Positions 1-8,647 of a stretch of DNA of 64,000 bases are shown here, one piece after another. The DNA comes from Burkholderiales bacterium PBB1. GTDB taxonomy: Bacteria; Pseudomonadota; Gammaproteobacteria; Burkholderiales; Burkholderiaceae_C. The DNA lies in the NCBI GenBank assembly GCA_002255905.1, contig NKIN01000003.1, positions 285,925 to 349,924 of the forward strand. Reading direction: 5' to 3'. Position 1 is the first letter of the stretch. Each line of letters opens with the position of its first letter. The position numbers were made by a program, and so were the translations under genes. The notes beneath the pieces were generated by a model. That model was not told the DNA's origin. It was given only the letters and a program-made list of their open reading frames with translations, and did no database searches.

Positions 1-1
1 G

Positions 2-1102
2 GTGGATGTTTTCGCCGTCAACGCGTCGCAGGCGTTCATTTCTGATGAGCCCATTCATCCAGTGGCTGCCAAATCTTCTGAAACCCATCGAGTGGTTGCC
101 GCTGACAAGCGCATCATCAACGGCCGCACCGATGTCAACCAATTGGTGCCGTTCAAGTACAAATGGGCGTGGGAAAAGTATCTCGCCACCTGCGCAAACC
201 ACTGGATGCCGCAGGAAGTCAACATGTCGCGCGACATTGCGACCTGGAAGGACCCCAACGGTCTCACCGATGACGAGCGTCGCATCATCATGCGAAATCT
301 CGGGTTTTTCGTGACCGCAGATTCCTTGGCTGCCAACAACATCGTCCTCGGGACGTATCGCCACATCACCGCCCCCGAGTGCCGGCAGTTTTTGCTGAGG
401 CAGGCATTTGAAGAAGCCATCCATACCCACGCATATCAATACATCGTGGAATCGCTGGGATTGGACGAAAGCGAAATCTTCAACGCCTACCACGAGGTCG
501 CGTCGATTCGGGACAAGGACCAGTTCCTGATCCCGTTCATCGAGGCGATCATGGACCCGAACTTCCAGACGGGTACGCCTGAAAACGATCAAAAGCTGCT
601 CAAGTCGCTGATCGTCTTCGCCTGTCTGATGGAAGGCCTGTTTTTCTATGTCGGATTCACCCAGATTCTGGCGTTGGGCCGACAAAACCGGATGACCGGT
701 GCTTCGACGCAATATCAGTACATCCTGCGAGACGAGTCGATGCACTGCAATTTCGGCATTGACCTGATCAATCAGATCAAACTTGAAAATCCGCTGCTGT
801 GGACGGCGCAGTTCAAGGCTGAAATCAAGGCGCTTTTCATGCGAGCGGTTGAATTGGAATATCGTTACGCTGAAGACACGATGCCTCGTGGCGTGCTCGG
901 CATGAATGCCTCGATGTTCAAGGGTTATTTGCGCTACATCGCCAACCGGCGCGCCACACAAATCGGCCTGGAGGCCCTCTTCCCGAACGAAGAGAATCCG
1001 TTCCCGTGGATGAGCGAGATGATCGATCTGAAGAAGGAAACCAATTTCTTTGAAGGGCGTGTCACCGAATACCAGTCTGGTGGCGCCCTGTCATGGGATT
1101 GA
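2..1102 (+). CDS. nrdB: Ribonucleotide reductase class Ia small subunit (5' end outside window)
   Basis: The beta subunit carries the diiron-tyrosyl radical used by class Ia ribonucleotide reductase to make dNTPs; its partner NrdA should lie upstream. Counted from the first codon in the window, the iron ligands are D107, E138-x-x-H141, E211 and E245-x-x-H248, and Y145, four residues after H141, is at the radical-tyrosine position. The C-terminal tail ends in GGALSWD, the region that docks on NrdA. A GTG sits at the window edge, but Burkholderiales homologues have a longer N-terminus, so the true start is probably upstream. Identification is very secure; only the 5' end is incomplete. Confidence 0.97.
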   Translation: MDVFAVNASQAFISDEPIHPVAAKSSETHRVVAADKRIINGRTDVNQLVPFKYKWAWEKYLATCANHWMPQEVNMSRDIATWKDPNGLTDDERRIIMRNLGFFVTADSLAANNIVLGTYRHITAPECRQFLLRQAFEEAIHTHAYQYIVESLGLDESEIFNAYHEVASIRDKDQFLIPFIEAIMDPNFQTGTPENDQKLLKSLIVFACLMEGLFFYVGFTQILALGRQNRMTGASTQYQYILRDESMHCNFGIDLINQIKLENPLLWTAQFKAEIKALFMRAVELEYRYAEDTMPRGVLGMNASMFKGYLRYIANRRATQIGLEALFPNEENPFPWMSEMIDLKKETNFFEGRVTEYQSGGALSWD

Positions 1103-1316
1103 AAAGCGTCTTGCCGAAGCACCGCACCGGGTGGAGGTGAGGCGATCAAGATTTGCAAATGGGAAGAGGCCGACGCAGAAGCGGCATCTCCCGTTTGATA
1201 CCCGATTCATTGCACCGGGGCGCCCGTCATGGGCAGTTTTCGGGTGATGAATAACTGTTCGGGACCGGTCACCGGTGTTCGAGCAGTGTTCCTTTAACTT
1301 GATCAAGGAGAATGTA

Positions 1317-1763
1317 ATGGCAACTGCGAAGAAGGCCGCCCCGGCCAAGAAGGCTCCGGCCAAGAAGGCCGCCCCAGCCAAGAAGGCTCCGGCCAAGAAG
1401 GCCGCCCCAGCCAAGAAGGCTCCGGCCAAGAAGGCCCCTGCGAAGAAGGCTGCTCCTGCGAAGAAGGCCCCTGCGAAGAAGGCTGCTCCTGCGAAGAAGG
1501 CCCCTGCGAAGAAGGCTGCTCCTGCGAAGAAGGCCCCTGCGAAGAAGGCTGCTCCCGCGAAGAAGGCCGCTGCGAAGAAGGTCGTCAAGAAGGCCGCTGC
1601 TCCTGCGAAGAAGGCTGCTCCCAAGGCCCCTGCGAAGAAGGCTGCTGCGAAGAAGGCGCCCGCTACCCCAGCCCCTGCTGCGGCCAAGCCGGCCGCGCCC
1701 GCTGCGAAAACATCACTCAGCCCTCAGGCTGCGTGGCCGTTTCCGACAGGCTCCAAGCCCTGA
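1317..1763 (+). CDS. Histone H1-like lysine/alanine/proline-rich DNA-binding protein
   Basis: A 148-residue protein made almost wholly of K, A and P in repeats of the type AKKAAPAKKAP, resembling the C-terminal tail of eukaryotic histone H1 and bacterial H1-like nucleoid proteins (Bordetella BpH1 type). Such proteins bind DNA non-specifically and compact the nucleoid. The ATG at 1317 follows an AAGGAG ribosome site about 7 bases upstream; an upstream ATG in frame (1275) has no such site. Only the last 15 or so residues leave the repeat pattern (SLSPQAAWPFPTGSKP). The gene follows nrdB by 214 bp and ends just before a strong terminator. Length varies widely in this family because the repeats expand and contract. 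Confidence 0.9.
   Translation: MATAKKAAPAKKAPAKKAAPAKKAPAKKAAPAKKAPAKKAPAKKAAPAKKAPAKKAAPAKKAPAKKAAPAKKAPAKKAAPAKKAAAKKVVKKAAAPAKKAAPKAPAKKAAAKKAPATPAPAAAKPAAPAAKTSLSPQAAWPFPTGSKP
1344..1538 (+). repeat. 33-bp coding tandem repeats in two synonymous versions
   Basis: Inside the histone-like gene an 11-codon unit is repeated head to tail. Version A (GCC/CCG/CCA codons) occupies 1344-1376 and 1377-1409, with a shortened copy at 1410-1439. Version B (GCG/CCT codons) occupies 1440-1472, 1473-1505 and 1506-1538. The copies within a block are identical, while the two blocks encode nearly the same peptide with different codons. This indicates two separate local expansions by slippage or recombination. 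Confidence 0.9.
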
Positions 1764-1802
1764 TCCGAAGGTCCGCATCATGCGGGCTTTCGGTGTCATA
1801 TC

Positions 1803-1826
1803 AACCCGGCTTCGGCCGGGTTTTTT
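1803..1826 (+). terminator. Rho-independent terminator after histone-like gene
   Basis: A perfect 8-bp stem AACCCGGC / GCCGGGTT with a TTCG tetraloop is followed by a run of T residues on the plus strand. It lies 40 bp after the histone-like stop codon and before the convergent kinase gene. There is no T-run on the minus side, so it should act mainly on plus-strand transcription. Confidence 0.9.
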
Positions 1827-1852
1827 ACGCCCGCAACTGCGCTTGAGGTCGA

Positions 1853-2758
1853 TCAAAGCCCGAGCAGTGCGCGATCGATGAGGTGGTTCTGCCCGCCGCG
1901 GCAGGCGATCTTCAGTGCACCGATGCGATTGCCCAGTTCGACGCAGCGGCGCAGTGGCCAGCCCCGTTCCAGGCCGTACAACAAGGCGCCGCGGAAGGCG
2001 TCGCCACAGCCGGTCGGATCGACCACCTCGGTGGCTGTCACGCCTGGTACATGGGTGCGCTGGCCTTGTTCCCAGACATCGCACCCGTCGGCGCCCAGCG
2101 TGACGACAACCCCCGCCAGATGTGAGCGCGACAGCGACTCGAGGCTCTCGCCGGTGCGATCGCACAGCATGCGGGCCTCGTAATCATTGACGGCCACCCA
2201 GCGGGCCTGCGACACGAAACGTCGGAGCTCGGTGCCGTCGAACATGGGCAGGCCCTGACCTGGATCGAAGACGAACGGGACGCCAGCGGCGGCCAGCTGT
2301 GCAGCGTGTTCGAGCATCGCGTCGCGCCCGTCGGGCGCAATGATGGCAATGCGGATGTCGTCGCGGCGCGGCACCGGGGTTTGCTGTGCCGATTGCATCG
2401 CCCCTGGATGGAACGCGGTGATCTGGTTGTTGCTGCTGTCGGTGATGATGATGGCCTGTGCGGTGAAGCTGTTGCCGATGCTCGCGATGTGCTCGGTGCT
2501 GACACCCCAGGACTGCAGCCGCTGCAGGTACTCGCCACCATCGCTGCCCAAGGCTGCCAGCACCAACGGCTCGCCGCCGAGCCGGTTCAGCGTGTAGGCG
2601 ATGTTGCCGGCACAGCCGCCGAACTCGCGCCGCAAGGTGGGCACGAGGAAAGACACATTCAGGATGTGCACCTGCTCGGGCAGGATCTGATCGGCGAAGC
2701 GGCCGGGGAATGTGGTGATGGTGTCGAAGGCGAGAGAGCCGCAGATCAAGGCAGGCAT
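1853..2758 (-). CDS. PfkB-family carbohydrate/nucleoside kinase
   Basis: A 301-residue ribokinase-fold sugar or nucleoside kinase. The N-terminal PfkB signature region is GGCAGNIAYTLNRLGG (residues 47-62), and the C-terminal signature DPTGCGDAF (247-255) holds the catalytic Asp (D253) and the anion-hole GCG. Length and motifs fit the adenosine kinase-like branch of PfkB proteins, but the substrate cannot be decided from sequence alone; ribose, fructose-type sugars or adenosine are all possible. The gene is transcribed leftward and its end faces the histone-like gene across the terminator. The zinc-finger protein gene lies 64 bp upstream of its start. Confidence 0.88.
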   Translation of the reverse strand: MPALICGSLAFDTITTFPGRFADQILPEQVHILNVSFLVPTLRREFGGCAGNIAYTLNRLGGEPLVLAALGSDGGEYLQRLQSWGVSTEHIASIGNSFTAQAIIITDSSNNQITAFHPGAMQSAQQTPVPRRDDIRIAIIAPDGRDAMLEHAAQLAAAGVPFVFDPGQGLPMFDGTELRRFVSQARWVAVNDYEARMLCDRTGESLESLSRSHLAGVVVTLGADGCDVWEQGQRTHVPGVTATEVVDPTGCGDAFRGALLYGLERGWPLRRCVELGNRIGALKIACRGGQNHLIDRALLGL

Positions 2759-2822
2759 GGGTGCTCCAGTGGGGCGATGGCAATGGGAAGTCGGGGAAGC
2801 CGGCGCATGACGCGCTGCGCGA

Positions 2823-3929
2823 TCAGGGGTAGAACACCTCGACCGTGTAGCCGCTGACGCGACCGCCAGCCACCCGGAACCGCAGCGACAACGGTGTGTC
2901 CAGCCCAGGTGGCAGCTGCGGGTCGGTGACGCCGAAATCGCGCGGCGACAGCGACCGCCGGGCTACCAGCTCGCCATCGGAGCCGGTCAGGCTCAGGTCG
3001 ACCGAGGGCATGGCGATGTTCCACTGACCGCGGTTGCGCAAGGTGATTGCCAGGCGCAGGATGTGTGCGTCGCTGTCGGGTGCCGATGCCGCATCGTCTG
3101 CAGGCTGCGCTGGGCCCTGGCCCTGTGTCAGCGCGGTGTTTTCGATGCTCACATCGGCGATGCGCTGAAGGGTGTCGAGACGGCAGCCGGTCACGCCACA
3201 AAAGCCCTGCAACCAGGGCAACGCGCCCGGATGCTGCGCGGCAATGACCTGCGGGAAATGATGGATCACCTGTGTGCCCAGCAGCAGCGCGGACACCGCC
3301 ACCAGCGCCCACAACATCCGGCGCACCGGCGGTTGCTCCCAGCGTTCGTTGCGCGCGGCTTGTTTCAGGAAGGCCGGGGTGATTTCGGGCGGGGCGTCCG
3401 CGGGCTTGGAGGGCGCCGCGACATCGGCCTCGCCACGGTCATCGGCGGCGGTGACGGCCGTGACGGCGGGTTCGGCGTTCGCAGGGGCATCGATCGGCAA
3501 GCTGTCGGCCCGGTCTGCGGCTGGTTCGGCTGCGGGTTCGTCATCGTCTTCGGCACGCGCGGGCATGTCGAAGGCCTCCGCAGCGGGCTCCAGCGCGGCT
3601 TCCTGCCCTGGCGAACCGGGCTCCGTCCACGCCGGATGCGCATCTGGTGGCGGCTCTGGCTCGGCAATGCCGGCATGGTCCTCGGACGTGAACGAGGCGC
3701 TGACTGCGAGCTCGTCATCGGCAGGTGCCGCGCCGACGGTGGCCTCTGACGTCTCTGCCGGCGGCTGCCACGGCGGAGGGGTGTCATGTTCGAGGTCGAA
3801 CAGGTTCTCTTGTGCGTTGAACACGGCTTGGCATCGGCCACAGCGCACCCACCCCTCGGACACCTTCAGCTGGTCCTGGACCACCCGGAACATGGTGCCG
3901 CAAGCGGTGCAACGGGTGGCCAGATTCAT
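2823..3929 (-). CDS. MJ0042-type zinc-finger / DUF3426 membrane protein
   Basis: A 368-residue protein with an N-terminal zinc ribbon (C7-x-x-C10 and C30-x-x-C33, motif MNLATRCTACGTMFRVVQDQ), then a long acidic, Ala/Pro/Glu-rich linker (about residues 45-195). One transmembrane segment follows (about 203-225, RMLWALVAVSALLLGTQV), then a C-terminal DUF3426-type domain that would lie in the periplasm. This layout is typical of betaproteobacterial proteins encoded beside prmA. Its function is not established; the zinc ribbon suggests nucleic-acid or protein binding on the cytoplasmic side of the membrane. It lies 36 bp downstream of prmA, probably in one transcript with it. Confidence 0.85.
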   Translation of the reverse strand: MNLATRCTACGTMFRVVQDQLKVSEGWVRCGRCQAVFNAQENLFDLEHDTPPPWQPPAETSEATVGAAPADDELAVSASFTSEDHAGIAEPEPPPDAHPAWTEPGSPGQEAALEPAAEAFDMPARAEDDDEPAAEPAADRADSLPIDAPANAEPAVTAVTAADDRGEADVAAPSKPADAPPEITPAFLKQAARNERWEQPPVRRMLWALVAVSALLLGTQVIHHFPQVIAAQHPGALPWLQGFCGVTGCRLDTLQRIADVSIENTALTQGQGPAQPADDAASAPDSDAHILRLAITLRNRGQWNIAMPSVDLSLTGSDGELVARRSLSPRDFGVTDPQLPPGLDTPLSLRFRVAGGRVSGYTVEVFYP

Positions 3930-3965
3930 CGCGGAATGATGCCACGCGGGTTGCCGAAAACCGCC

Positions 3966-4868
3966 TCAGGCGGGCCGGTGCGCGGTCATCAGGATCCAGC
4001 CGTCTTCCGCATCACTGACCTGGAGGGTCAGCCAAGGCGCATAGGCGTCGACCAGTTCATCGGCTTGCCGTTCGAGGATGCCTGCCAGCACCAGGTCACC
4101 CCCTGCATGCACATGGCCGCACAGCAGCGGCGCCAGCAACTTCAAAGGCGTGGCGAGGATGTTGGCGAGCACCAGGGGATAGGTTTCGCTGGCGAGCTCG
4201 GGCAGACCCGCGCGCAGCACCACACCATTGGCCGTCGCGTTGTCTTCGGTGGCCTGCACGGCTGCAGGATCGATGTCCACCGCCTCCACGCCGGTCGCCC
4301 CGTGCAGCGCAGCACCGATCGCCAGGATGCCCGAGCCACAACCGTAATCGAGCACACGCGACCAGTGCGCAGCTCGTTCGGACGCATGGTTTGCTATCCA
4401 GCGCAGGCACATCCGCGTCGTCGGATGGGTGCCGGTGCCAAACGCCATGCCGGGATCGAGCTGGATCACCTTCTGTGCCTGAACTGGTGCCTCGTGCCAG
4501 CTCGGCACCACCCAGAACGTGGGCGTGACAGCCACAGGGGTGAACTGAGACTGCGTGAGCCGCACCCAGTCCTGGTCGACCAGTTCGGTGATCGACTGCC
4601 GTTGCACCGCCGAGGCCCACTCCTGCGCCAGCAGCACATCGCTGGCCTCTCGTGCTGCGGCATCGGTGTCGAACAGCGCCTTGACGATGGAGCGGTCCCA
4701 GCCGCCGCGCGGCGCCGGCATGCCGGGCTCGCCGAACAAGGCGCGCTCGGCATCGGTGTTCGCGTCGGCGTCCTCCACCGACACCGACAGCGCGCCCAGC
4801 TCGTCCATCAGCGCATCGGACACCGATTCGGCCTCGTCCTGCGGGCACAACAGCAGCAGCTCGACCAT
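3966..4868 (-). CDS. prmA: Ribosomal protein L11 methyltransferase
   Basis: A 300-residue SAM-dependent enzyme that trimethylates amino groups on ribosomal protein L11. An N-terminal substrate-recognition domain (about 1-110) precedes the Rossmann methyltransferase domain. Visible motifs are GMAFGTGTHPTT (140-151), SAM motif I VLDYGCGSGILAIGAA (172-187) and the acidic motif EAVDIDP (195-201), followed by the ANIL segment near 233. It starts 15 bp after accC ends and is co-oriented with accB-accC, the usual betaproteobacterial arrangement. Confidence 0.96.
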   Translation of the reverse strand: MVELLLLCPQDEAESVSDALMDELGALSVSVEDADANTDAERALFGEPGMPAPRGGWDRSIVKALFDTDAAAREASDVLLAQEWASAVQRQSITELVDQDWVRLTQSQFTPVAVTPTFWVVPSWHEAPVQAQKVIQLDPGMAFGTGTHPTTRMCLRWIANHASERAAHWSRVLDYGCGSGILAIGAALHGATGVEAVDIDPAAVQATEDNATANGVVLRAGLPELASETYPLVLANILATPLKLLAPLLCGHVHAGGDLVLAGILERQADELVDAYAPWLTLQVSDAEDGWILMTAHRPA

Positions 4869-4883
4869 GTCAGTTGGTCCGGG

Positions 4884-6236
4884 TCAGCGTTGCTTGCGAT
4901 CGCTCATCCACCCTTCGAGGTAGTGGATGTTGGTGCCGCCCTCGATGAACTTCGCGTCGGCCATCAGCTCCCGGTGCAGAGGGATGTTGGTCGAGATGCC
5001 TTCGATCACCGTTTCCGACAGCGCGATGCGCATGCGCGCCAGCGCCTGCTCGCGGGTGTCCCCGTGCACGATGATCTTGCCGATCATCGAGTCGTAGTTT
5101 GGTGGCACGTAGTAGTTGGTGTACGCATGCGAATCGACCCGCACGCCGGGGCCGCCGGGCGGGTGCCAGGTGGTGATGCGGCCAGGTGATGGCGTGAACT
5201 TGTACGGGTCTTCGGCGTTGATGCGGCATTCGATCGAATGGCCGCGGCACTCGATCTGCCGTTGTGTGAAGGGCAGCTTCTCCATCGCCGCGACCTTGAT
5301 CTGCATCTGCACGATGTCGATGCCCGTCACCAGTTCAGTCACCGGGTGCTCGACCTGCACGCGGGTGTTCATCTCGATGAAGTAGAACTCGCCGTTCTCG
5401 TAGAGGAACTCGAAGGTGCCGGCGCCGCGGTAGCCGATCTTCTTGCAGGCTGCGGCGCAGCGCTCGCCGATGCGCTCGATGATCCGGCGCGGGACGCCCG
5501 GTGCAGGCGCCTCCTCAATGATCTTCTGGTGCCGGCGTTGCATTGAGCAGTCACGATCGCCCAGCCACACCGCATTGCGGTGCTGGTCGGCCAGCACCTG
5601 GATCTCGATGTGGCGCGGGTTCTCCAGGAACTTCTCCATGTACACCGCCGGGTTGCCGAAAGCAGCGCCGGCTTCGGAGCGCGTGGTCTGTACCGCGTGG
5701 ATCAGCGCCGCTTCGGTGTGCACCACCCGCATGCCGCGTCCACCGCCACCGCCGGCGGCCTTGATGATCACCGGGTAGCCGATCGAGCGCGCGGCCTTGA
5801 CGATCTCGCGCGGGTCATCGCTCAGCGCGCCTTCGCTGCCAGGCACGCAAGGCACGCCCGACTTGATCATCGCCTGCTTGGCCGACACCTTGTCACCCAT
5901 CATGCGGATGCATTCCGGGGTCGGGCCGATGAAGGTGAAGCCGCTGCGCTCGACACGCTCGGCGAAGTCGGCGTTTTCGGACAGGAAGCCGTAGCCGGGG
6001 TGGATCGCCTCGGCGTCGGTGACTTCTGCCGTCGAGATGATCGCCGGCATGTTCAGGTAGCTCTGGCTCGAAGCTGCCGGGCCGATGCACACCGCTTCGT
6101 CGGCGAGCTTCACGTACTTCGCGTCGCGGTCGGCCTCGGAGTAGACGACGACCGACTGGATGCCCAGTTCACGGCAGGCGCGCTGGATACGCAGGGCGAT
6201 TTCGCCTCGATTGGCAATGAGTATTTTTTTGAACAT
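4884..6236 (-). CDS. accC: Acetyl-CoA carboxylase, biotin carboxylase subunit
   Basis: This 450-residue ATP-grasp enzyme carboxylates the biotin on AccB, the first half-reaction of acetyl-CoA carboxylase in fatty-acid synthesis. The N-terminus [20 protein letters not shown] is the classical biotin-carboxylase start. The glycine-rich ATP loop GGGGRGMR, the EAPAPG segment and the active-site region [16 protein letters not shown] are intact. I chose the ATG at 6236, just ahead of FKKIL and preceded by GAGG; an in-frame start 15 bp upstream would add five non-conserved residues. A short reading frame repeating its first codons lies immediately upstream. Confidence 0.97.
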   Translation of the reverse strand: MFKKILIANRGEIALRIQRACRELGIQSVVVYSEADRDAKYVKLADEAVCIGPAASSQSYLNMPAIISTAEVTDAEAIHPGYGFLSENADFAERVERSGFTFIGPTPECIRMMGDKVSAKQAMIKSGVPCVPGSEGALSDDPREIVKAARSIGYPVIIKAAGGGGGRGMRVVHTEAALIHAVQTTRSEAGAAFGNPAVYMEKFLENPRHIEIQVLADQHRNAVWLGDRDCSMQRRHQKIIEEAPAPGVPRRIIERIGERCAAACKKIGYRGAGTFEFLYENGEFYFIEMNTRVQVEHPVTELVTGIDIVQMQIKVAAMEKLPFTQRQIECRGHSIECRINAEDPYKFTPSPGRITTWHPPGGPGVRVDSHAYTNYYVPPNYDSMIGKIIVHGDTREQALARMRIALSETVIEGISTNIPLHRELMADAKFIEGGTNIHYLEGWMSDRKQR

Positions 6237-6247
6237 GGTGCCTCGGC

Positions 6248-6346
6248 TCAATCGCCCTGACGGGCTGCGCCCGCCGTGCCATTTGGCTGCGCCGCCACGC
6301 CTGTGGCGTGGTCACCCCGGTTGGCCATCAGAATTTTTTTAAACAT
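6248..6346 (-). CDS. 32-codon leader frame duplicating the accC start
   Basis: Between accB (stop at 6360) and accC (start at 6236) a minus-strand frame begins [12 protein letters not shown] and runs 32 codons to a TGA at 6248, eleven bases before the accC ATG. Its first 12 codons match the first 12 codons of accC, with differences only at third codon positions (8 of them). Only two change the residue: I to M at codon 7 and E to D at codon 12. After that it diverges completely. The accC ribosome site lies just after its stop, so translational coupling is possible. It has no strong ribosome site of its own. It could be a leader peptide or the relic of a second biotin-carboxylase gene. Confidence 0.5.
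   Translation of the reverse strand: MFKKILMANRGDHATGVAAQPNGTAGAARQGD
6295..6311 (-). other. Hairpin inside the accC leader frame
   Basis: A perfect 7-bp stem CCACGCC / GGCGTGG with a 3-base loop lies within the short leader frame ahead of accC. No T-run follows, so it is not a standard terminator. It could affect leader translation or RNA stability. Confidence 0.4.
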
Positions 6347-6359
6347 CAAACGGCCCGCA

Positions 6360-6812
6360 TCACTCGACGATGAACAGCGGTTGACCGTATTCGACCGCCT
6401 GACCGTTCTCGCACAGGATGCGGGTGATTCGCCCGGAGTGGTCGGCCTCGATCTCGTTCATGATCTTCATTGCCTCGATGATGCAGACCGCATCGCCTTC
6501 CTTGACCTCGGAGCCGATGTCGACCAGCGGCTTGCCACCAGGGCTGGACGAGCGGTAGAAGGTGCCAACCATCGGTGACTTGACGGTGTGGCCTGTCGCA
6601 ACCACCTCGGCAGCGACCGGGGCAGGCGTTGGCGCCTGATCAGCGGTTACCGGGCGTGCGGGCGTCGGCGGTGCAATCACATAGCTGGGCGCAACGGCCT
6701 GCGGATCGGCCTTGACGATGCGAACCTTGCCGTCGGCTTCCGTGATTTCGAGTTCGGAGATGTTCGATTCGGAGACCAGATCGATCAGCGTCTTCAGTTT
6801 GCGTAGGTCCAT
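6360..6812 (-). CDS. accB: Acetyl-CoA carboxylase, biotin carboxyl carrier protein
   Basis: A 150-residue BCCP. The N-terminal part ([20 protein letters not shown]) is followed by an Ala/Pro-rich flexible linker (about 40-75) and a C-terminal biotinyl domain. Biotin is attached to the Lys of [12 protein letters not shown] (K116); the usual proteobacterial motif is AMKMMN, so the residue after Lys is Ile here. I chose the ATG at 6812, which starts at the conserved MDLRKLK; an ATG 15 bp upstream is in frame but not conserved. The order aroQ-accB-accC-prmA on the minus strand suggests a single operon. Confidence 0.96.
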   Translation of the reverse strand: MDLRKLKTLIDLVSESNISELEITEADGKVRIVKADPQAVAPSYVIAPPTPARPVTADQAPTPAPVAAEVVATGHTVKSPMVGTFYRSSSPGGKPLVDIGSEVKEGDAVCIIEAMKIMNEIEADHSGRITRILCENGQAVEYGQPLFIVE

Positions 6813-6885
6813 GGGGAGGGGCTCCAACGGGTGTAGGGGGTGCCTGGGTCAGCAGTGAGATGAAGGCGAAGGGGGCGTGGGGATG

Positions 6886-6905
6886 GGTCGAAGCGCACTT
6901 CGACC
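6886..6905 (-). other. Hairpin between aroQ and accB
   Basis: A perfect 8-bp inverted repeat GGTCGAAG / CTTCGACC with a 4-base loop sits in the 111-bp gap between aroQ and accB. It has no T-run. It may be a processing or attenuation structure in an aroQ-accB transcript, or chance. Confidence 0.35.
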
Positions 6906-6923
6906 GCCGCATGGGTGCCTTGC

Positions 6924-7361
6924 TCAGCGAACTCCGCGCGTGAGGGCGTGAGCGAGTGCCAGCCGGTAGCCATCGGCGCCCAGACCGCAGATCACGCCCA
7001 CGGCCAGGGCCGAGAAGTAGGAATGGTGACGAAAGGCCTCGCGCTGGTGGATGTTGGACAGGTGCACTTCGATAAAGGGCAGCGCCACGGCCGCCAGGGC
7101 GTCGCGCAGCCCCACGCTGGTGTGGGTCAGCGCAGCCGGGTTGATGATGATGAACTGGGTGCCGTCGTCGCGTGCGGCCTGCACCCGGTCGATCAGCGCC
7201 CCTTCGTGGTTGCTCTGAAAGGATTGCAAGGTCGATCCGGCATCGATCGCCAATTGGCGCAGATCAGCATCGATCTGCGCCAAAGTCAGTGTGCCGTAGA
7301 CGTCGGGTTCACGCGTGCCCAACAAGTTCAGGTTGGGGCCGTGGAGCACGAGGATTTGCAT
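6924..7361 (-). CDS. aroQ: Type II 3-dehydroquinate dehydratase
   Basis: A 145-residue dodecameric shikimate-pathway enzyme that dehydrates 3-dehydroquinate to 3-dehydroshikimate. Visible motifs are the N-terminal [21 protein letters not shown] with the catalytic loop Arg and Tyr, FQSNHEG with the conserved Asn/His/Glu, [12 protein letters not shown], and [18 protein letters not shown]. Its position just upstream of accB and accC is common in proteobacteria. A second shikimate gene, aroE, lies 2 kb away. Confidence 0.97.
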   Translation of the reverse strand: MQILVLHGPNLNLLGTREPDVYGTLTLAQIDADLRQLAIDAGSTLQSFQSNHEGALIDRVQAARDDGTQFIIINPAALTHTSVGLRDALAAVALPFIEVHLSNIHQREAFRHHSYFSALAVGVICGLGADGYRLALAHALTRGVR

Positions 7362-7504
7362 GGATGAATGTCTGCAGGTCCCGAAAGAACCTGGTCGCAG
7401 TGACGCAGCGGGCGGACTTTACGCTAGTTGAAGGCCGTAGTCGTGCGTTTGAACAAAATTGACGCGTCTATCTAAAAACGGGTTGGTTTTGAGTGCTGAT
7501 GCAA

Positions 7505-8035
7505 TCAGGTCTGGCCCTTGGCGGCCCAGCGGGCCAGGTCGGCATCGTCCAGCGCGCCCAGTTTGCGGTCGATGACCATGCCGTTTGCACCCACCACCAC
7601 GGTGAACGGCAGCGAGCCGCTGGGGTTGCCCAGCGTGCGGCTCAATTCGGTGCCGCCGAGACCCGCCAGGCCGATCGGAAAACTCATCGGCCGCCGGGTC
7701 AGGAACTCGCGCACCGGCGTCGGGCTGTCGATGGCCAGGCCCAGAACCTTCCAGCCGGAGGCCTGGTGCTGGCGATGAAAGTCGTCGAGCAAGGGCATTT
7801 CCTTGACGCAGGGTGGGCACCAGGTCGCCCAGAAATTCAACAGCAGCGGCGCGCCACGCAGGCTGTCGAGCACCAGTTCACCGCCTTCGGGCCGCTCAAA
7901 GCGCTGCGACCAGAAGTCGGGCCCGAGTGGGCTGCCACTGCTGGCGTTGAGCCGGAACCGCTGCCAGGACAGGCCAGCGCCCGCCGCGCCAGCGGCGATC
8001 GCGGCCCCTCCCAGCACCCAGGTACGTCGTTTCAT
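7505..8035 (-). CDS. TlpA-family thiol:disulfide oxidoreductase
   Basis: A 176-residue periplasmic thioredoxin-fold protein. The N-terminus MKRRTWVLGGAAIAAGAAGAGL looks like a signal peptide or signal anchor. The redox motif WCPPC occurs in LLNFWATWCPPCVKEMPLL, and the cis-Pro segment is SLPFTVVV. Proteins of this family reduce disulfides, often in cytochrome c maturation or in protecting exported proteins, but the partner here is unknown. Its start overlaps the end of the upstream gene by 4 bp (ATGA), showing translational coupling with the unrecognised protein. Confidence 0.9.
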   Translation of the reverse strand: MKRRTWVLGGAAIAAGAAGAGLSWQRFRLNASSGSPLGPDFWSQRFERPEGGELVLDSLRGAPLLLNFWATWCPPCVKEMPLLDDFHRQHQASGWKVLGLAIDSPTPVREFLTRRPMSFPIGLAGLGGTELSRTLGNPSGSLPFTVVVGANGMVIDRKLGALDDADLARWAAKGQT

Positions 8036-8631
8036 GCCGAAGCTTCCATCAAGCGGCGCAATGCCATCAGATCGCCGCGCTGGGTTTGTCCGCTGGCGTC
8101 GGGCTTGAGCCCGCCACGCAGGTCGTCGTGGTCGAGCACCGTCAGGAACACCGTCACCGTGTCGCCCAGCGCCCGGCTCGGGCTGCTGACGCTGAGCAAA
8201 TCCACGGGCAGGCCGCGCGGGCCATTGATGCTGCCGATGTCGAAATCGATGCCGCGGTTCAGCATCGCGATCTCGGCGCTCTTCGGGTCGTCGCAGAACA
8301 GTTGCAGGTGCACGCTGGACAGGCGCGTGGCCGTGCCACGCCAGACGGCGCCAGTCAGATGGGGGCGGAACTCAGCCAATCGCTCCATCCAGTGGGCCGC
8401 CACCTCGCGCAGCGCAGCCAGTTCGGCCGGCTGGGTGTCGGCACAGAACACCGCCAGGTAGGCGCGAACTTCGTCTTCGAGGGTGATGTTGTCGGGCATC
8501 TCCACCGCCCGCGTGCCGTGTTTGCCCATGGCGCGTGCGGCGCGCTGCTTGGCCGGCCCGTACTCCATGCCTTCTTCGACCACCAGCCGTGCGGCGGTGG
8601 CAGCGATCTCGGCCGTCAGTGCAGAAACCAT
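8032..8631 (-). CDS. Conserved-looking protein of unknown function
   Basis: A 199-residue, probably cytoplasmic protein that I do not recognise. It has no signal peptide or membrane segment. The N-terminal third is helical (EIAATAARLVVEEGMEYGPA, then KQRAARAMG), followed by MPDNITLEDEVRAYLAVF and a mixed alpha/beta C-terminal half. It overlaps the TlpA-like gene by 4 bp and lies 16 bp downstream of mtgA, so it belongs to the mtgA-side transcript. A role tied to nucleotide or envelope metabolism is possible from context only. Confidence 0.7.
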   Translation of the reverse strand: MVSALTAEIAATAARLVVEEGMEYGPAKQRAARAMGKHGTRAVEMPDNITLEDEVRAYLAVFCADTQPAELAALREVAAHWMERLAEFRPHLTGAVWRGTATRLSSVHLQLFCDDPKSAEIAMLNRGIDFDIGSINGPRGLPVDLLSVSSPSRALGDTVTVFLTVLDHDDLRGGLKPDASGQTQRGDLMALRRLMEASA

Positions 8632-8647
8632 GTCGTGTCCATTCCGT

